Assembly (NCBI RefSeq): GCF_901001165.1
Contig: NC_042981.1
Location: forward strand, 21,961,136 to 22,025,135
DNA: 64,000 nucleotides
DNA from: Salmo trutta
Taxonomy: Eukaryota > Chordata > Actinopteri > Salmoniformes > Salmonidae
Direction: 5' to 3'
This document shows positions 1-11,813 of the stretch, in pieces (the stretch's first letter is position 1; every line of letters starts with the position of its first letter). Position numbers and translations under genes: made by a program. The notes beneath the pieces were generated by a model. That model was given only the letters and a program-made list of their open reading frames with translations. It ran no database searches and was not told the DNA's origin.

Positions 1-150
1 AACAATTTTGGCAGATAATTTTAGAAAGAAAGGGTCCAGATTGTCTAGCCCGGCTAATTTGTAGGGGTCCAGATTTTGCAGCTCTTTCAGAACACCAGCT
101 GACTGGATTTGGGAGAAGGAGAAATGGGGAAGGCTTGAGGAATCATCTTA
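1..150 (-). repeat. LINE-B fragment (endonuclease/RT linker region)
   Basis: This stretch is nearly the same as 14772-14922, which lies in the minus-strand LINE called LINE-B here. It is a short truncated copy entering from the left edge of the window and carries no usable frame. The assignment rests on the in-window match; only the family name is uncertain. Confidence 0.75.
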
Positions 151-1180
151 GTGGGACATCTTCCCTTCACTAAAGAGGAGCCTGGCTGCACCTGCTTGGC
201 CTCTCGGCCATGTTATTCACTCACCTCAGCCTAAAATAACAGTTTTCATGAGCCGATGCCTGCTAATTACGTCCTTGTTTAGCGGTTAATTTGAATCATT
301 TGGGATGCAGTGTAGCACATCTAAAAACCATGGACGCAGCTTTGGGCTATCTCTCTCCCCTGCTTAAAAGCCCTGCAAGTCCAGCAGGCATTGGCAATTT
401 CACACAAAATACCCCTCTTTTCTCTCTCTCGCTGTGTCCCACCATAACTCCAATAATCTCCCAGCTTTCCACGCATGTATATATGCATCATTTTTGTATT
501 GATTGTTAAAACTAAGAAAGGTGATGCTAATCGTTAATATGGTTGGCATTAATGATAGACCATTTTTGCTTTTGAAAACAGAGATTTAATGTAAGCACAC
601 AGGTGTTTTTTTTTTACCCCATGTGTTGGATGTGAAGCAGAATAATGGCCAGTACCCTGGGGTAGATGGTTTAGTTCCAACCCATTGCTAATGTGATTGC
701 TTTTAGGATCCTGCTTAATGGCCTCCATCCACTGTGCCTCACAACCAGGCGCCCCACTTTGCTGGGGGGGTGGGGGGGTTCATAACACTAGAACCGCTGG
801 ACCTCAAGGGACCCCCCGTCAAGCTAATGAGCAGTCATTCTGACTGCAACATCTAACAGTGTAATTAATACATTTTATCGCAAAAATAATCATTTGGTTG
901 TGTTTATGAAAGTCTTAGAATATAATTATTATTTTAAAAATTATAACACAATTGCATTTTCATTAGTTTATTTTACTGTAGGCTCAGTGGCAACCCGTCA
1001 TTCAGGGCAGGTGGGGCTTGCTTATTTTGGCATTAATACGTGTCACATATCAATTTGCCAACAATGTAATATATGTAATATGTAATGTAATATATATATA
1101 TATCATTGAGTTAATAAAGCTGCATACAAACATGGTCTCTTTTTTGTTTTCTTGAGTAAGGCAGAACCAAAATGCAGGTG
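151..1180. other. no gene recognised
   Basis: AT-rich sequence with short homopolymer runs (G-rich near 765-778) and an AT dinucleotide run near 1090. ORFs are under 75 codons, with no recognisable motif and no convincing exon. I see no clear mobile-element ends. Confidence 0.5.
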
Positions 1181-3050
1181 TTTCAGCCTAGCTCAGTGCT
1201 TTCTGTGGTGGTGGGGCAAGCCAGCAGAAAATACGGAACGTTGCGCCGTGATTGGCTCAGTGTTCTGTCACTTATGGGGACACTAAGTCACCACCAAGTC
1301 GAAGGGTAGACTTAGAAAATTCTAGCCCCTTGGGTGCTGCCATACAGTTACATTAGAAGTGCCCATCCAAGAAGGGTCAAGGACATTGGCCACAGATAAA
1401 ATGACGTCAAAACATGTTATATGTATAGTAGCTTTGATTGGACTGATCATGTCAACATCATACATTCAAAATCTTAGCTAGCAGTCATCATCATGAATCA
1501 AGTCGACAATCTACTGACAAATCCTTTTTAATCTTTCTCATATGAAGATAAATAATAAAGAGAAATTATAGATAAAACGTATTGGTGCTCATCGGCCATT
1601 GGACATAAACATTACACAACAAGTTGGAAATCTCAAATTCAACAATGAGTGGTTTGGAAGGAATCAGTGACAGTGGCTTTGTGGTCCAAAATCTGGAATT
1701 AAGGGTCTCTTTTCCAAGTTTAAAATGATAAACATTCAACATTAGCCATGCTGTCAATGAAGCATGATTTGTGCCACGCTCAAAACAACTGGAAACTCGG
1801 AACTGCGAAAACCTGACTTCAGTGAGTTCAAGACAACTGGTAAATTGGGAATAAATGAGCTTAGACCTGGAAAATACGTTTTGAACGGTCATCCAAACTC
1901 GGAATTGTAAATCCGGCCTCTTTCTAGTCTCAACCTGAAGATGAATGAGTTCCCAGTTGTTATGAAGGCACCATAAATCCAGAGAATGACAGATTTTGAT
2001 GACAAAATTTGCCCACGAAGGACCGTCGTGCCAACTTCCTGTTCAAGTGAGCACGCACAACAAGGTCCAAAAATATATTGTATGCTGCTGCATAAATTAT
2101 GTAATATGCCAGGGAGATATGTATACTGTAGCTAAGAAAGTAATACTAAGTGTATGTTGTGTAGTAAGATGTTAGTAGCCCATATGCCTAATAATTTGGT
2201 CTATTTACCCCTCTTCATTTCACCTACTGTTCTGACTTGGTGGTAAACATGTAGCCTATAACCTGTTTTAGAGAAATGTAATCATTGAATATTGTAAGAG
2301 CTTTCATTGTCTGCTTACATGCCCCCTTTATTTATCCTACGATTCTGACTTGGTTTACAAGGGAGAACACTGTAAGAACGGCCCATGTTCTGAATTCTGT
2401 TGCTGTACCTTTCAAAAGTGCTGAACAAATAGTTATATCGACTACGTCCGTCCTAGCTTGCTCATTAATGTCTTAATTGAAATTACAGATTGCTTGTCGT
2501 CCCCTTATGCCATAGTTTGTACATCTCAATTGTCATTAGAAACCACATTTGTTTAAGCAAGTCAGGCATATCAGCTAAGTTTTTTTTAAAGGCAGTAGAT
2601 GAGGCTGAATTAACTGTTTCGCTGCCAGAGAAGGCTCAGCTGATAGCCAGGTGTAGCAGTGGTAAGGTGTTGGGACTCTGCTGTTGGGACAGCTTTATGT
2701 AGCCCCTAACAGTTTGTGGGGACCGTTTGTCACCATTATAGTGCAATTAATGTATTGTTTAGTGTTGTGTTGTGACTTTGCTGGCATGCATCACACATAT
2801 TTAATTTTTCCCCACCAAGATGTACATGCTAAAATCGCAACTGTGTAGGAAATATGTAAAAACAAAACAATCAAGTGTTCAATCTAACATTTTTGTGGAG
2901 TGCCTTGGTTACAACTATGAAACATATTTATATGTTTTTATAACAACATTTTGTTTTGTTTAATACCCCAACCACCAAGACACACGGTCAGCAAGACATG
3001 TGGTCAAATTATGAAAACAGTAGCCTAAACATCATTAAATATGCCAACTT
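1181..3050. repeat. unclassified dispersed repeats
   Basis: No coding exon is visible. Several blocks (about 1190-1500, 1560-2060 and 2160-2800) resemble interspersed repeats common in salmonid genomes, judged from general familiarity only. No terminal repeats or target-site duplications could be fixed. The ORFs here are short and have no family motif. Confidence 0.3.
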
Positions 3051-3076
3051 TGCTTGACAAATAGTAGAAATAGAAG

Positions 3077-3247
3077 CTAGAAGCTTGTGCTACATGGTAT
3101 GGCTTTTTTTGTGCTTAGGCCTCGGAGAAGGTGAGGTGTAGGTTCAGGCTGAGGCTCAGAATCAGAAGAATAATCATAAAAGATGTCATGATTCATTTCT
3201 TTCCCACCATCTGGATGTGCATCCATTCGTCTTGGTCTTCTTGCCAT
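3077..3247 (-). CDS. 56-residue acidic ORF, unrecognised
   Basis: A minus-strand ORF begins MARRPRRMDAHPDGGKEM and continues with a stretch rich in Asp, Ser, Glu and Pro. An Arg-rich start followed by an acidic Ser/Pro tail is reminiscent of the N-terminus of some fish transposases, piggyBac type among them. No catalytic domain follows, and the surrounding DNA shows no matching C-terminal part. It could be a transposase remnant or chance. I do not assign a function. Confidence 0.2.
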   Translation of the reverse strand: MARRPRRMDAHPDGGKEMNHDIFYDYSSDSEPQPEPTPHLLRGLSTKKAIPCSTSF

Positions 3248-3250
3248 TGC

Positions 3251-3840
3251 AAATTACACACGCTCTCACTGTGTACTCCAAGTAGGCCTAGTGTAGACTG
3301 AAAAGACAGCTTTGATTCAGTGGACTGATATAGGGTACACTGTTTTGAGATTATAATTAGATTACATTAATACAATACAATGGCCCACCCTGTTCTTCAT
3401 TCACAATTCATTCCCCTTGCTCATCAACTCACCCATTCTCCCCATCATACTATTCTTAATTTATTTAATCTGTTGTCATATGTGTGAAATTAGTTTCGGT
3501 ATAGTTTAGGTTAGGTTTCAGGGCAATTATCAGGATGATTATGAACTGAGCATGGCACCTTCAACTGCCTATATATTTTTCTGTAAAAAAATGTATGAGC
3601 AGTCCAAACGACTGCTTTAGCAGTTCTCATGTTAAGGGTCTCTGAGGTTGAGAGACAGCAGCATCTGGCAAAGGGATTTCTTACAGCACGGACAGGCACA
3701 CAAATGGATGGTCACTCCATATCACCTTCATCCCTCTCCCTGGTCCCAGTCATACAGAGATGAAGATGCCTGCCCTGTGAGCTCAAAGACTAAAACGTCC
3801 TGACATGAAATAGGCCTTGTTTCAGAGGTGAGATGAAGGC
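3251..3840. other. no gene recognised
   Basis: Mixed-composition sequence without a supported exon. A 62-codon minus-strand ORF (3511-3699) has no family motif and no splice context. Nothing else stands out. Confidence 0.4.
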
Positions 3841-3859
3841 TGCGTCTCTTCTCCCCAAA

Positions 3860-4000
3860 TATCAAAAGCAACATGTAACAATTTCAAATATTCTGCTTAG
3901 TTACTGTTCATCTAAGGAAATCAGTCAATTGAAATAAATGAATTAGGCACTAAAGGATTTCACATGACTAGAAATACAGATATGCATCTGTTGGTCACAG
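3860..4000. repeat. Tc1-type transposon tail fragment
   Basis: The block around 3900-3970 (runs such as GGAAATCAGTCAATTGAAAT) looks like the internal tail of a salmonid Tc1-type element. It directly precedes another Tc1 remnant. No transposase part is left. The assignment is from memory of the family and is weak. Confidence 0.35.
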
Positions 4001-4007
4001 ATACAAT

Positions 4008-4835
4008 ACATGACCCAAAGTATGTGGACACCTGCTTGTCGAACATCTCATTCCAGAAGCATGGGAATTAATATGGAGTTGGTCCCCCTTTGCTGCTATA
4101 ACAGCCTCCACTCTTCTCGGAAGGCTTTCCACTAGATGTTGGAATATTGCTGCGGGGACTTGCTTCCATTCAGCCACAAGAGCATTAGCAAGGTCGGGCA
4201 CCACATGTTGGGCGATTAGGCCTGGCTCCTAGTCTGCGTTTCAATTCATCCCAAAGGAGGTCAGGGCTCTGTGCAGACTAGTCAAGTTCTTCCACACCGA
4301 TCTCAACAAACCATTTCGGTATGAACCTCGCTTTGTGTACGGGGGCATTGTCATGCAGAAAGAGGAAAAGACCTTCCCCAAACTGTTGCCACAAAGTTCG
4401 AAACACAGAATCGTCTAGAATGTCATTGTATGCTGTAGCGTTAATATTTCCCTTCACTGTAACTAAGGGGCCTAACCTGAACCATAAAAAACAGCCACAG
4501 ACCATTATTCCTCATCCACCAAACTTTACAGTTGGCACTATGCATTCAGACAGGTAGCGTTCTCCTGGCATTCGCCAAACTCAGATTTGTCCGTCGGACT
4601 GCCAGATGGTGAAGCGTGATTCATCACTCCAGAGAACACGTGTCCACTGCTCCAGAGTCCAATGGTCGCGAGCTTTACACCACTTCAGCCGACGCTTGGC
4701 ATTGCACATGGTGATCTTAGGCTTGTGTGCGGCTGCTCGGCAATGGAAACCCATTTCATGAAGCTCCGGACAAACAGTTCAGGTGCTGACGTTGCTTCCA
4801 GAGGCAATTTGGAACTCGGTGTCACAACCGAGGAC
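4008..4835 (-). mobile_element. degenerate Tc1-like transposon, 5' truncated
   Basis: A minus-strand transposase remnant of the Tc1/mariner superfamily. The C-terminal frame reads through VPDLANALVAEWKQVPAAIF and SLPRRVEAVIAAKG, the usual Tc1 tail. A second piece further upstream in coding sense includes FLFLHDNAPVHKA, the region around the second catalytic Asp. Frameshifts separate the pieces. The terminal repeat at the left (ACCCAAAGTATGTGGACACC) is present. The other end is lost where the next Tc1 remnant begins near 4860. Confidence 0.7.
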
Positions 4836-4859
4836 AGACTACTTCAGCACTCAATATAT

Positions 4860-5416
4860 ATTCAGCGGCCAGTATTAGGTACACCACCCCAGTCACAAAA
4901 ATGGTTTGCTTCTACAGACAGTGAGTCACGTGACCGTGGCTTGGTATATAAAGCAGGCAGACAGGCATCGAGGCACTCAGCTACAGTTCGATTGAACATT
5001 AGCGTGGAATAATCGTTGGTGCCAGGTGCACCAGTTCCAGTATTTTAGCAACAGACAGCCTCCTGGGCTTTTCACGCACAATAATATCTAGGGTTTACCG
5101 AGAATGGTGCGACAAACAAAACACATCCAGTCAGCGACAGTCCGGTGGGTGAAAACAGCTCCTTGAAGAGAGAGGTCAAACGTGAATGGCAAGAATTGTG
5201 CAAGCTAACAGGCAGGCCACAAACAGACAAATAACGGCACAGTACAACAGTGGTGTGCAAAATGACACCTCGGAATGCAAAAACTTGTCGATCCTTGTCA
5301 TGGATGGGCTATTGCAGCAGACGACCACATCGGGTACCACTCCTATCAGCTAAAAACAAGAAGAAGCGGATCCAGTGGACACGCAATCACCAATACTGGA
5401 CAATTGACAACATGGC
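4860..5416 (+). mobile_element. Tc1-like transposon 5' half, degenerate
   Basis: A different Tc1-like family in the opposite orientation. It starts with a terminal repeat (AGGTACACCACCCCAGTCAC at about 4876). Scattered frames follow that resemble the helix-turn-helix half of a transposase, for example RVYREWCDKQNTSSQRQS. Stops and shifts break the frame. The DDE half is missing: sequence after 5416 belongs to other repeats. Confidence 0.55.
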
Positions 5417-5504
5417 ATATTTCAGAATAGATACGGTCATTTAGCAGACACTTATATGAAGTGACAAAATTATACTCTATTTAAATGCTACAGTAGGTCT
5501 ACAC

Positions 5505-6025
5505 TGAGTGTACAAAACATTAGGAACACCTGCTCTTTCCATGACAGACTGACCAGGTGATTCACCAGGAAGGCGATTCACCAGGAAAGCTATGATCTCT
5601 TATTGATGTAATTTCTTAAATCGACTTCAAATCAGGGGAAATGAAGGGGAGGACAGAGGTTAAAGAATAATTTTTAAGCCTTGAGACAATAGAGACATGG
5701 ATTGTGTATGTGTGCCATTCAGAGGGTGAATGGGCAAGGCAAAAGATTTAAGTGACTTTGAACGGTGTATGGTAGTAGGTGCCAGGCGCACCGGTTTGTG
5801 TCAAGAACTGCGTGTGTGGATCAAGAATGGTCCACCACCCAAATACACATCCAGACAATTTGACACAACTGTGGGAAGCATTGGAGTCAAGATGGGCCAG
5901 CATCCCTGTGGAATGCTTTCAACACTCTGTAGAGTCCATGATGAATTGAGGCTTTTCTGAGGGCAAAAGGGGGGGGCAGCTTAATATTATGAAGGTGTTC
6001 CAAATGTTTGGTATACTCAGTGTAT
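5505..6025 (+). mobile_element. non-autonomous Tc1-type MITE
   Basis: An element of about 520 bp with inverted ends. The left end reads CACTGAGTGTACAAAACATT and the right end is its imperfect complement, ending in ACTCAGTGTA. It has no intact transposase. A second copy lies in the opposite orientation at 59224-59738, inside the aqr region. Sharing of both ends and the internal block (GCTCTTTCCATGACAGACTG) between the copies shows a mobile family. Confidence 0.75.
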
Positions 6026-6059
6026 ATGTGGTCCATTAAGGACTCAAACCCATATCCAA

Positions 6060-6313
6060 GCACTGTACTCCTACCAAGATCGAATCATACTACACCGGCT
6101 TGGACGCTCGTCGGATGTGGCAGGGCTTGCAAACCATTACAGACTACAAAGGGAAATACAGCCGAGAGCTACCCAGTGACACGAGCCTACCAGACGAGCG
6201 AAACTACTTATATGCCCGCTTCGAGACAAATAACACTGAAACATGCATGAGAGCACCAGCTGTTCCGGAAGACTGTGTGATCACCCTCTCCACAGCCGAT
6301 GTGAGTAAGACCT
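6060..6313 (+). pseudogene. LINE fragment, region before the reverse transcriptase
   Basis: An open stretch translates as IESYYTGLDARRMWQGLQTI, then TDYKGKYSRELPSD, LPDERNYLYARFE and ITLSTADVSKTF. This is the spacer between endonuclease and reverse transcriptase seen in CR1/Rex1-type fish LINEs. The frame ends where a TTAA-flanked element (from 6318) interrupts it. No RT motif is attached, so it is a fragment. Confidence 0.65.
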
Positions 6314-6317
6314 TTAA

Positions 6318-6780
6318 CCTGTTTAGGATAGGGGGCAGTATTTTCACGGACGGATAAAAAACGTACCCGATTTAATCTGGTTATTACTCCTGCCCAGAAA
6401 CTAGAATATGCATATAATTATTTTATTTAGATACACCCTAAAGTTTCTAAAACTGTTTGAATGGTGTCTGTGAATATAACATAACTCATATGGCAGGCCA
6501 AAACCTGAGAAGATTCCACTCCACGTGGGTCGTGCGCGCTGGGACCACCAGGTTAGAGTGGCAGCGGCCATGCGGTGTGAAGCGTTTGTGTGGCCTGTGC
6601 AGAGAGGAGAGAACAGTGATAGACAGACACATTGTTGACAGGCTACAGGAGAGGCTACGCTAATGCAAAGGAGATTGGAATGAAAATTAACTAAACAACT
6701 GGGGAAGCGAGAGAGCAGGGCCTCCCTCACTAACCATTCACTGAAACACTCAAATATAACTTTTCCAACTTCCACTTTAG
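6318..6780 (-). mobile_element. TTAA-flanked repeat, truncated copy
   Basis: The left end follows a TTAA (6314-6317) and begins CCTGTTTAGGATAGGGGGCA. It matches the right end of the full-length copy at 10374-11813 in reverse orientation: both carry the poly-A/ACGTACCCGATTTAATC block and the frame MNGVCEYN. Similarity fades past about 6513 and no right TTAA end is seen, so this copy is truncated. Confidence 0.6.
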
Positions 6781-6789
6781 AAATTATAA

Positions 6790-8030
6790 TTTATGTAAAC
6801 TACAGTTGTTCAATGTTTCCAGGAATAGGCTCAAACTTAGTAGCTAGATAACAGTATTCTTCCGTGAAACCCACCCAGTGCACCGTATCCTATGACGCCG
6901 TAGCTAACTAGCATGCTAGCATCCAATAACACACGGTTAGCACCAATACTTGGTTACGACAAACTACCAATGGATCATTCGTGTCCGTGTCTAGTTCCTT
7001 TCATAACGCAGAAGTAATTAAACGTTGGCTAGCTAACACAAAGTCAGTCCTGCTAGCTACACAAGTGGACTACACAACTCGAAAGTTCAGAAACTTAAGC
7101 TTAAGTTGCAAAAATCTTATTGACTAAAAATGATACAGTACTGCTAGCTGGTAAAGTTGGCTAGCTAGCAGTGGCTGCGTTTACCTTTATCTTTGATACA
7201 AAGACAACTATGTAGCTAGCTGTAACGGCTGTCGTCGGGAATAGAGGACCAAAACGCAGCAGGAATGTGGATGCTCATCTTGTTATTTATTTTAAATAAA
7301 GAGAACACCAAAATAACAAAACGAAGAACACACGAACAACAAAACAGTCTTGTCATGCTCACACAGGCAAAACAAGAAACAATCTCCCACAACACCAAAC
7401 CAAACAATTACCCATATATAGGACTCTCAATCAGAAGCAACGAGAAAGCACCTGCCTCCAATTGAGAGTCCAACCCCCCATCAACCTAAACATAGAAATA
7501 CAACAAACCAGAAAGAACATAGAAATACAAAACATAGAACATAGACCAAAACCCGGAAATAATAAATCAAACACCCTACCACATACACCACCACCCCGAA
7601 ACACATAAACAAAATACCCTCTGCCACGTCCTGACCAAACTACAATAGCAAATATTCCCTAAACTGGTCAGGACGTGACACTAGCTAACATTACACTAAT
7701 CAAATCGTTCTGTTGTAATGTATTTAGTTTCTACAGTACTGCTAGTTGGTAAAGTTGGCTAGCTAGCAGTGGCTGTGGTGTTGTGGTGTTGACGCCGTTT
7801 GGAAAACGGCGCAAATGAACGAACAAATACAGCTGGCTAGCTAACCTTGTTAGTTTCTCAAAGTTAGTTTCTCAAAGCTACACCTTTAGCTACACCTTAA
7901 TCCTTGATACAAAGACAGCAAAGACAACTATGTAGCTAGCTAGCTAACATTACACTAATCAAATCATTCCGTTGTAATGTAATGTTATGAAATGTAATAT
8001 ACATTTCATAACAAGTACAGCACGACTACT
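6790..8030 (+). repeat. CTAGC-rich duplicated segment
   Basis: Two direct copies can be aligned. Copy A (7138-7220 continuing at 7681-7736) and copy B (7737-7985) share CTGCTAG.TGGTAAAGTTGG, then GATACAAAGACA, then ACTATGTAGCTAGC and CATTACACTAATCAAATC. Copy A is split by a solo LTR; copy B has extra sequence between its blocks. No gene is seen. Confidence 0.65.
7221..7680 (-). mobile_element. solo LTR (460 bp) with 5-bp target duplication
   Basis: On the minus strand the element starts TGTCACGTCCTGACC and ends CCGTTACA, giving LTR-type TG..CA ends. CTAGC flanks both sides (7216-7220 and 7681-7685), a 5-bp target-site duplication. Inside, on the minus strand, a TATA-like CCTATATATGGG (about 7411-7422) is followed downstream by an AATAAA (about 7286-7300), in the right order for an LTR promoter and poly(A) site. 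No internal retroelement coding sequence is attached. The uninterrupted relative in copy B (about 7930-7960) acts as an empty-site comparison. Confidence 0.65.
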
Positions 8031-8889
8031 CACTCCAGCATCCGGTCACACCATGACACACTCACCACACTGTTAGACCTATGGAACTAACAGCCCACAT
8101 CAGCCAACCATGAGAGACCAGGGGAACACTTGTGACCAATTAGAGGCTGAGGAGCAGGAGTGGACGTGGCGAAATCATCCCACTGGGCTGCTGCTAAATG
8201 GACAGGCTGTCAGCAAGGATACGGCCAGAGACACTCAATGAATTCTCACACTGTAGTACACACACACGTTTACACACACACACACACCCTCTTGAACAAT
8301 CTCTGAACTCCACTCAGGCTGAGAGTGGACCGTCCCGACACAGCTTCCTTACATCCCAACACGACAGGGGGTGCAGGATCTATTCCACTGGATCTCACCA
8401 CAACAAGCTGGTGCTCATTTGTCCAAAAGGGTTTGGACATTGGTTTAAGTGTGTGTGGGGAGTTGGGGGGTGGGACTGTGTGAGTGTATGCTTGTGTGTC
8501 CATATGTGTGTGTGTTAGCGTGCCTGTGTGTATTATGTGTGTGTTCAGAAGGGGGTGTATGGGTTCAGTAGCTTAGAGTCCAGCCCTTGCTGACCATATG
8601 TCTGCACTGCAGGGAGTTGAATGGGGGCTATACAATCTGCCAGGGAATTGAGAATGTCAATACACAGTGAATAGGCCTGTGTTCCGTGGTCGAAGGGTTA
8701 AGTGCAGCCTCTGTCCCGGGGCAGCCCCACCGGGACGGACATCTTAGGGCCTCGTGCCTGATCCTGAGATACAAGCAACTTTACAGCTTTCAATGGGGAA
8801 GTCCGATAATATTCCCTATTTTCTCTCTCTCTTTCCTACTCCCCTGCCTCTCTGCCACACCTACTCCCCCCCCCTCACTCTCTCTCTCT
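8031..8889. other. no gene; CA/GT microsatellites
   Basis: Short CA-rich runs lie near 8260-8288 and GT-rich runs near 8440-8545. ORFs here follow these low-complexity tracts. No exon or mobile-element end could be supported. Confidence 0.5.
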
Positions 8890-9061
8890 CCCAGGACTTG
8901 AGGAATTTTTAAGGACCAATCTAGGCCAGGCCAGTCCATCTGTGGTCTTCTAGAGGGTGCCAAATCCCATGTCAGGGTTTTGTTTGTTGAATTTTCTTCT
9001 GCCTTCAACACAATCCACCCTTAAATTCTGGCACAGAGACTCATTAGGGACTTCTCCTTAG

Positions 9062-9436
9062 ATGGGGGGGCTGGTTTTGTGGCTGTTAGACTCCCTGAGC
9101 CAGAGGTCACAGCGGGTTAAAGTAGGTCCCCACGTGTGGAACATACGCACCACCAACACAGGCTATCCTCAGGGATGTGTTTTCTCCCCACTCCTGTACA
9201 TCTTGTACAATAATAGTTGTACTAGTTCCCATCCTGACAGATACCTCGTTAAGTTCACTGATGACACTGCCTTGATCAGCCTGTTACGTGATGACGAGGA
9301 ACACCATGGCCTGGTCCCAAATGGCCTTGTAGAATGGTGTGACGAATCACACTTGCTCCTCAATACCAACAAGACCAAAGAGATGTGCATAGACTTCAGG
9401 AAGCTTACAACACCTACCTCTGCAACATCTATCAGA
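9062..9436 (+). pseudogene. reverse transcriptase core of Rex1/CR1-like LINE
   Basis: The frame contains GYPQGCVFSPLLYILY and KFTDDTALISLLRDDEEHHG followed by VEWCDESHLLLNTNKTKEMC, the palm motifs B and C and the thumb start of a LINE reverse transcriptase. The first catalytic Asp of the usual FADD box is replaced by Thr (FTDD), and the start of the domain lies out of frame just upstream. The frame runs into LINE-B sequence after about 9437. This is a dead fragment. Confidence 0.7.
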
Positions 9437-9803
9437 GGTCAGAATTTTTTTTAACCAGGTAGGCCAGTTGAGAACAAGTTCTCATTTACAACCACGACCT
9501 GGCCAAGATAAAGCAAAGCAGTGCGACACAAACAACAACACAGAGTTACAGATGGAATAGACAAATGTACAGTCAATAACACAATAGAAAAAAAATCTAT
9601 ATACAGTGTGTGCAAATGAGGTAAGATTAAGGAGGTAAGGCAATAAATAGGCCGTAGTGGCGAAGTAATTACAATTTAGCAATTAAACACTGGAGTGATA
9701 GATGTGCAGAAGATGAATGTGCAGGTAGAGCTACTGGGGTGCAAAGGAGAAAAAAACAATAATAATAATAACATTATGGGGATGAGGTAGATGGATAGGC
9801 TAT

Positions 9804-10052
9804 TTACAGATGGGCTATGTACAGCTCTGACAGTTGATGCTTAAAGTTAGTGAGGGAGATATGAGTCTCCAGCTTCAGTGATTTTTGCAATTCGTTCCAG
9901 TCATTGGCAGCAGAGAACTGGAAGGAAAGGCGACCAAAGAAGGAATTGGCTTTGGGGGTGACCTGTGAAATATACCTGCTGGAGTGCGTGCTACGGGTGG
10001 GTGCTGCTATGGTGACCAGTGAGCTGAGATAAGGCGGAGCTTTACCTAGCAA
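9804..10052 (-). pseudogene. LINE-B C-terminal fragment
   Basis: An open frame reads MLGKAPPYLSSLVTIAAPTR, then RLSFQFSAANDWNELQKSLK and FKHQLSE, the end of the LINE-B polyprotein. The section joining it to the RT is present upstream (10060-10370) but frameshifted. A 3' UTR with AT-rich sequence follows to about 9440. Confidence 0.7.
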
Positions 10053-10373
10053 AGACTATTAGATGCCCTGGAGTCAGTGGGTTTGGCGACGAATATGAAG
10101 CGAGGGCCAGCCAACGAGAGTATACAGGTCGCAGTGGTGGGTAGTATATGGGGCTTTGGTCACAAAACGGATGGCACTGTGATAGACCGCATCCAATTTG
10201 CTAGGTAGAGTGTTGGAGGCTATTTTGAAAATGACATCGCCGAAGTCAAGTATTGGTAGGATAGTCCGTTTTACGAGGGTATGTTTGGCAGCATGAGTGA
10301 AGGATGCTTTGTTGCGAAATAGGAAGCCAATTCTAGATTTTATTTTGGATTGGAGATGCTTAATAACCTCTTA

Positions 10374-11813
10374 CATCTACACGTTCCGCTAGCGGAACGT
10401 CTGCTCCAATATCCAATGATGGGCGGGGCGCGAAATTCAAACTCCTCTAAATCCGAAAACTTACACTTTTCAAACATATGACTATGTTACAGCTATTTAA
10501 AGACAAGACTCTCCTTTATCTAACCAAACTGTCCGATTTCAAAAAGGCTTTACAGCGAAAGCAAAACATTAGATTATGTCAGCAGAGTACCCAGCCAGGA
10601 ATAATCACACAGCCATTTTTCAAGCTAGCATATCATGTCACATAAACCCAAACCATATCTAAATGCAGCACTAACCTTTGATGATCTTCATCAGATGACA
10701 CACCTAGGACATTGTGTTATACAATACATGCATGTCTGTTCAATCAAGTTCATATTTATATCAAAAACCAGCTTTTTACATTAGCATGTGACGTTCAGAA
10801 CTAGCATTCCCACCGAACACTTCCGGTGATTTTACTAAATTACTCACGATAAACGTTCACAAAAAGCATAACAATTATTTTAAGAATTATAGATACAGAA
10901 CTCCTCTATGCACTCGATATGTCCGATTTTAAAATAGCTTTTCGGATGAAGCACATTTTGCAATAATGTAAGTACATAGCCCGGCGTTACAGGGCTAGCT
11001 ATTTAGACACCCACCCAGTGTAGCCTTCACCAAAATCACATTTCCTATAAGAAAAATGTTCTTACCTTGCTTGTTCTTCATCAGAATACACTGCCAGGAC
11101 TTCTACTTCAATAACAAATGTAGGTTTGGTCCCAAATAATCCATCGTTATATCCAAACAGCGACGTTTTGTTCGTGCGTTCTAGACACTATCCCAACGCT
11201 AAATCTCGGCCACGAGCATGACGCAAAATATGACAAAAAATTTCGAAATATTCCATTACCGTACTTCGAAGCATGTCAACCGCTGTTTAAAACCAATATT
11301 TATGCAATTTATCTCGTAGAGAAGCGATAATATTCCGACCGGGAATCTGCCTGTCTGTAAACTGAGGAAAAAACCAAAAGCCGGGGGCGGGGCGTGTCAC
11401 GCGCCTAAGGCTTAGTCCATTGACTGACCACTCAGCATTTGCTCTCGTGTGCTTCAGCCAGGGCTTTGAATGACATCATTCCTGTTTTTCCCGGGCTGTG
11501 AGACTCCATTGTTGACGTGAGAAGTGTCACGTAAGAGCAGAGATCCTTTGTAAACGACAGAGATAATAAAGAAGGGCAAGAAATGTTCAGACAGGGTACT
11601 TCCTGAACAGAAGCATCTCAGGTTTTTGCCTGCCATAGGAGTTCTGTTATACTCACAGACACCATTCAAACAGTTTCAGAAACTTTGGAGTGTTTTCTCT
11701 CCAAAGCTAATAATTATATGCATATTCCAGTTTCTGGGCAGGACTAATAATCAGATTAAATCGGGTACGTTTTTTATCCAGCCGTGAAATTACTGCCCCC
11801 TAGATGTAACAGG
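10374..11813 (+). mobile_element. 1.44-kb TTAA-flanked element in LINE-B
   Basis: Flanked on both sides by TTAA (10370-10373 and 11814-11817). The ends are inverted: left TAACCTCTTACATCTA, right complement TAACCTGTTACATCTA, one mismatch. No transposase frame is present. TTAA duplication is the hallmark of piggyBac-type transposition, so this is probably a non-autonomous member or a relative. Related copies in the window are at 6318, 34643-35675 and 38625-40030. The host LINE-B sequence resumes directly after the right TTAA. Confidence 0.65.

Noticed and set aside
6401..6775. 124-codon minus ORF
   Set aside because: Lies within and beside the truncated TTAA-family repeat; composition not protein-like.
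9062..9454. Host gene with reverse transcriptase domain
   Set aside because: Broken LINE fragment with FTDD in place of FADD and interrupted by another LINE.
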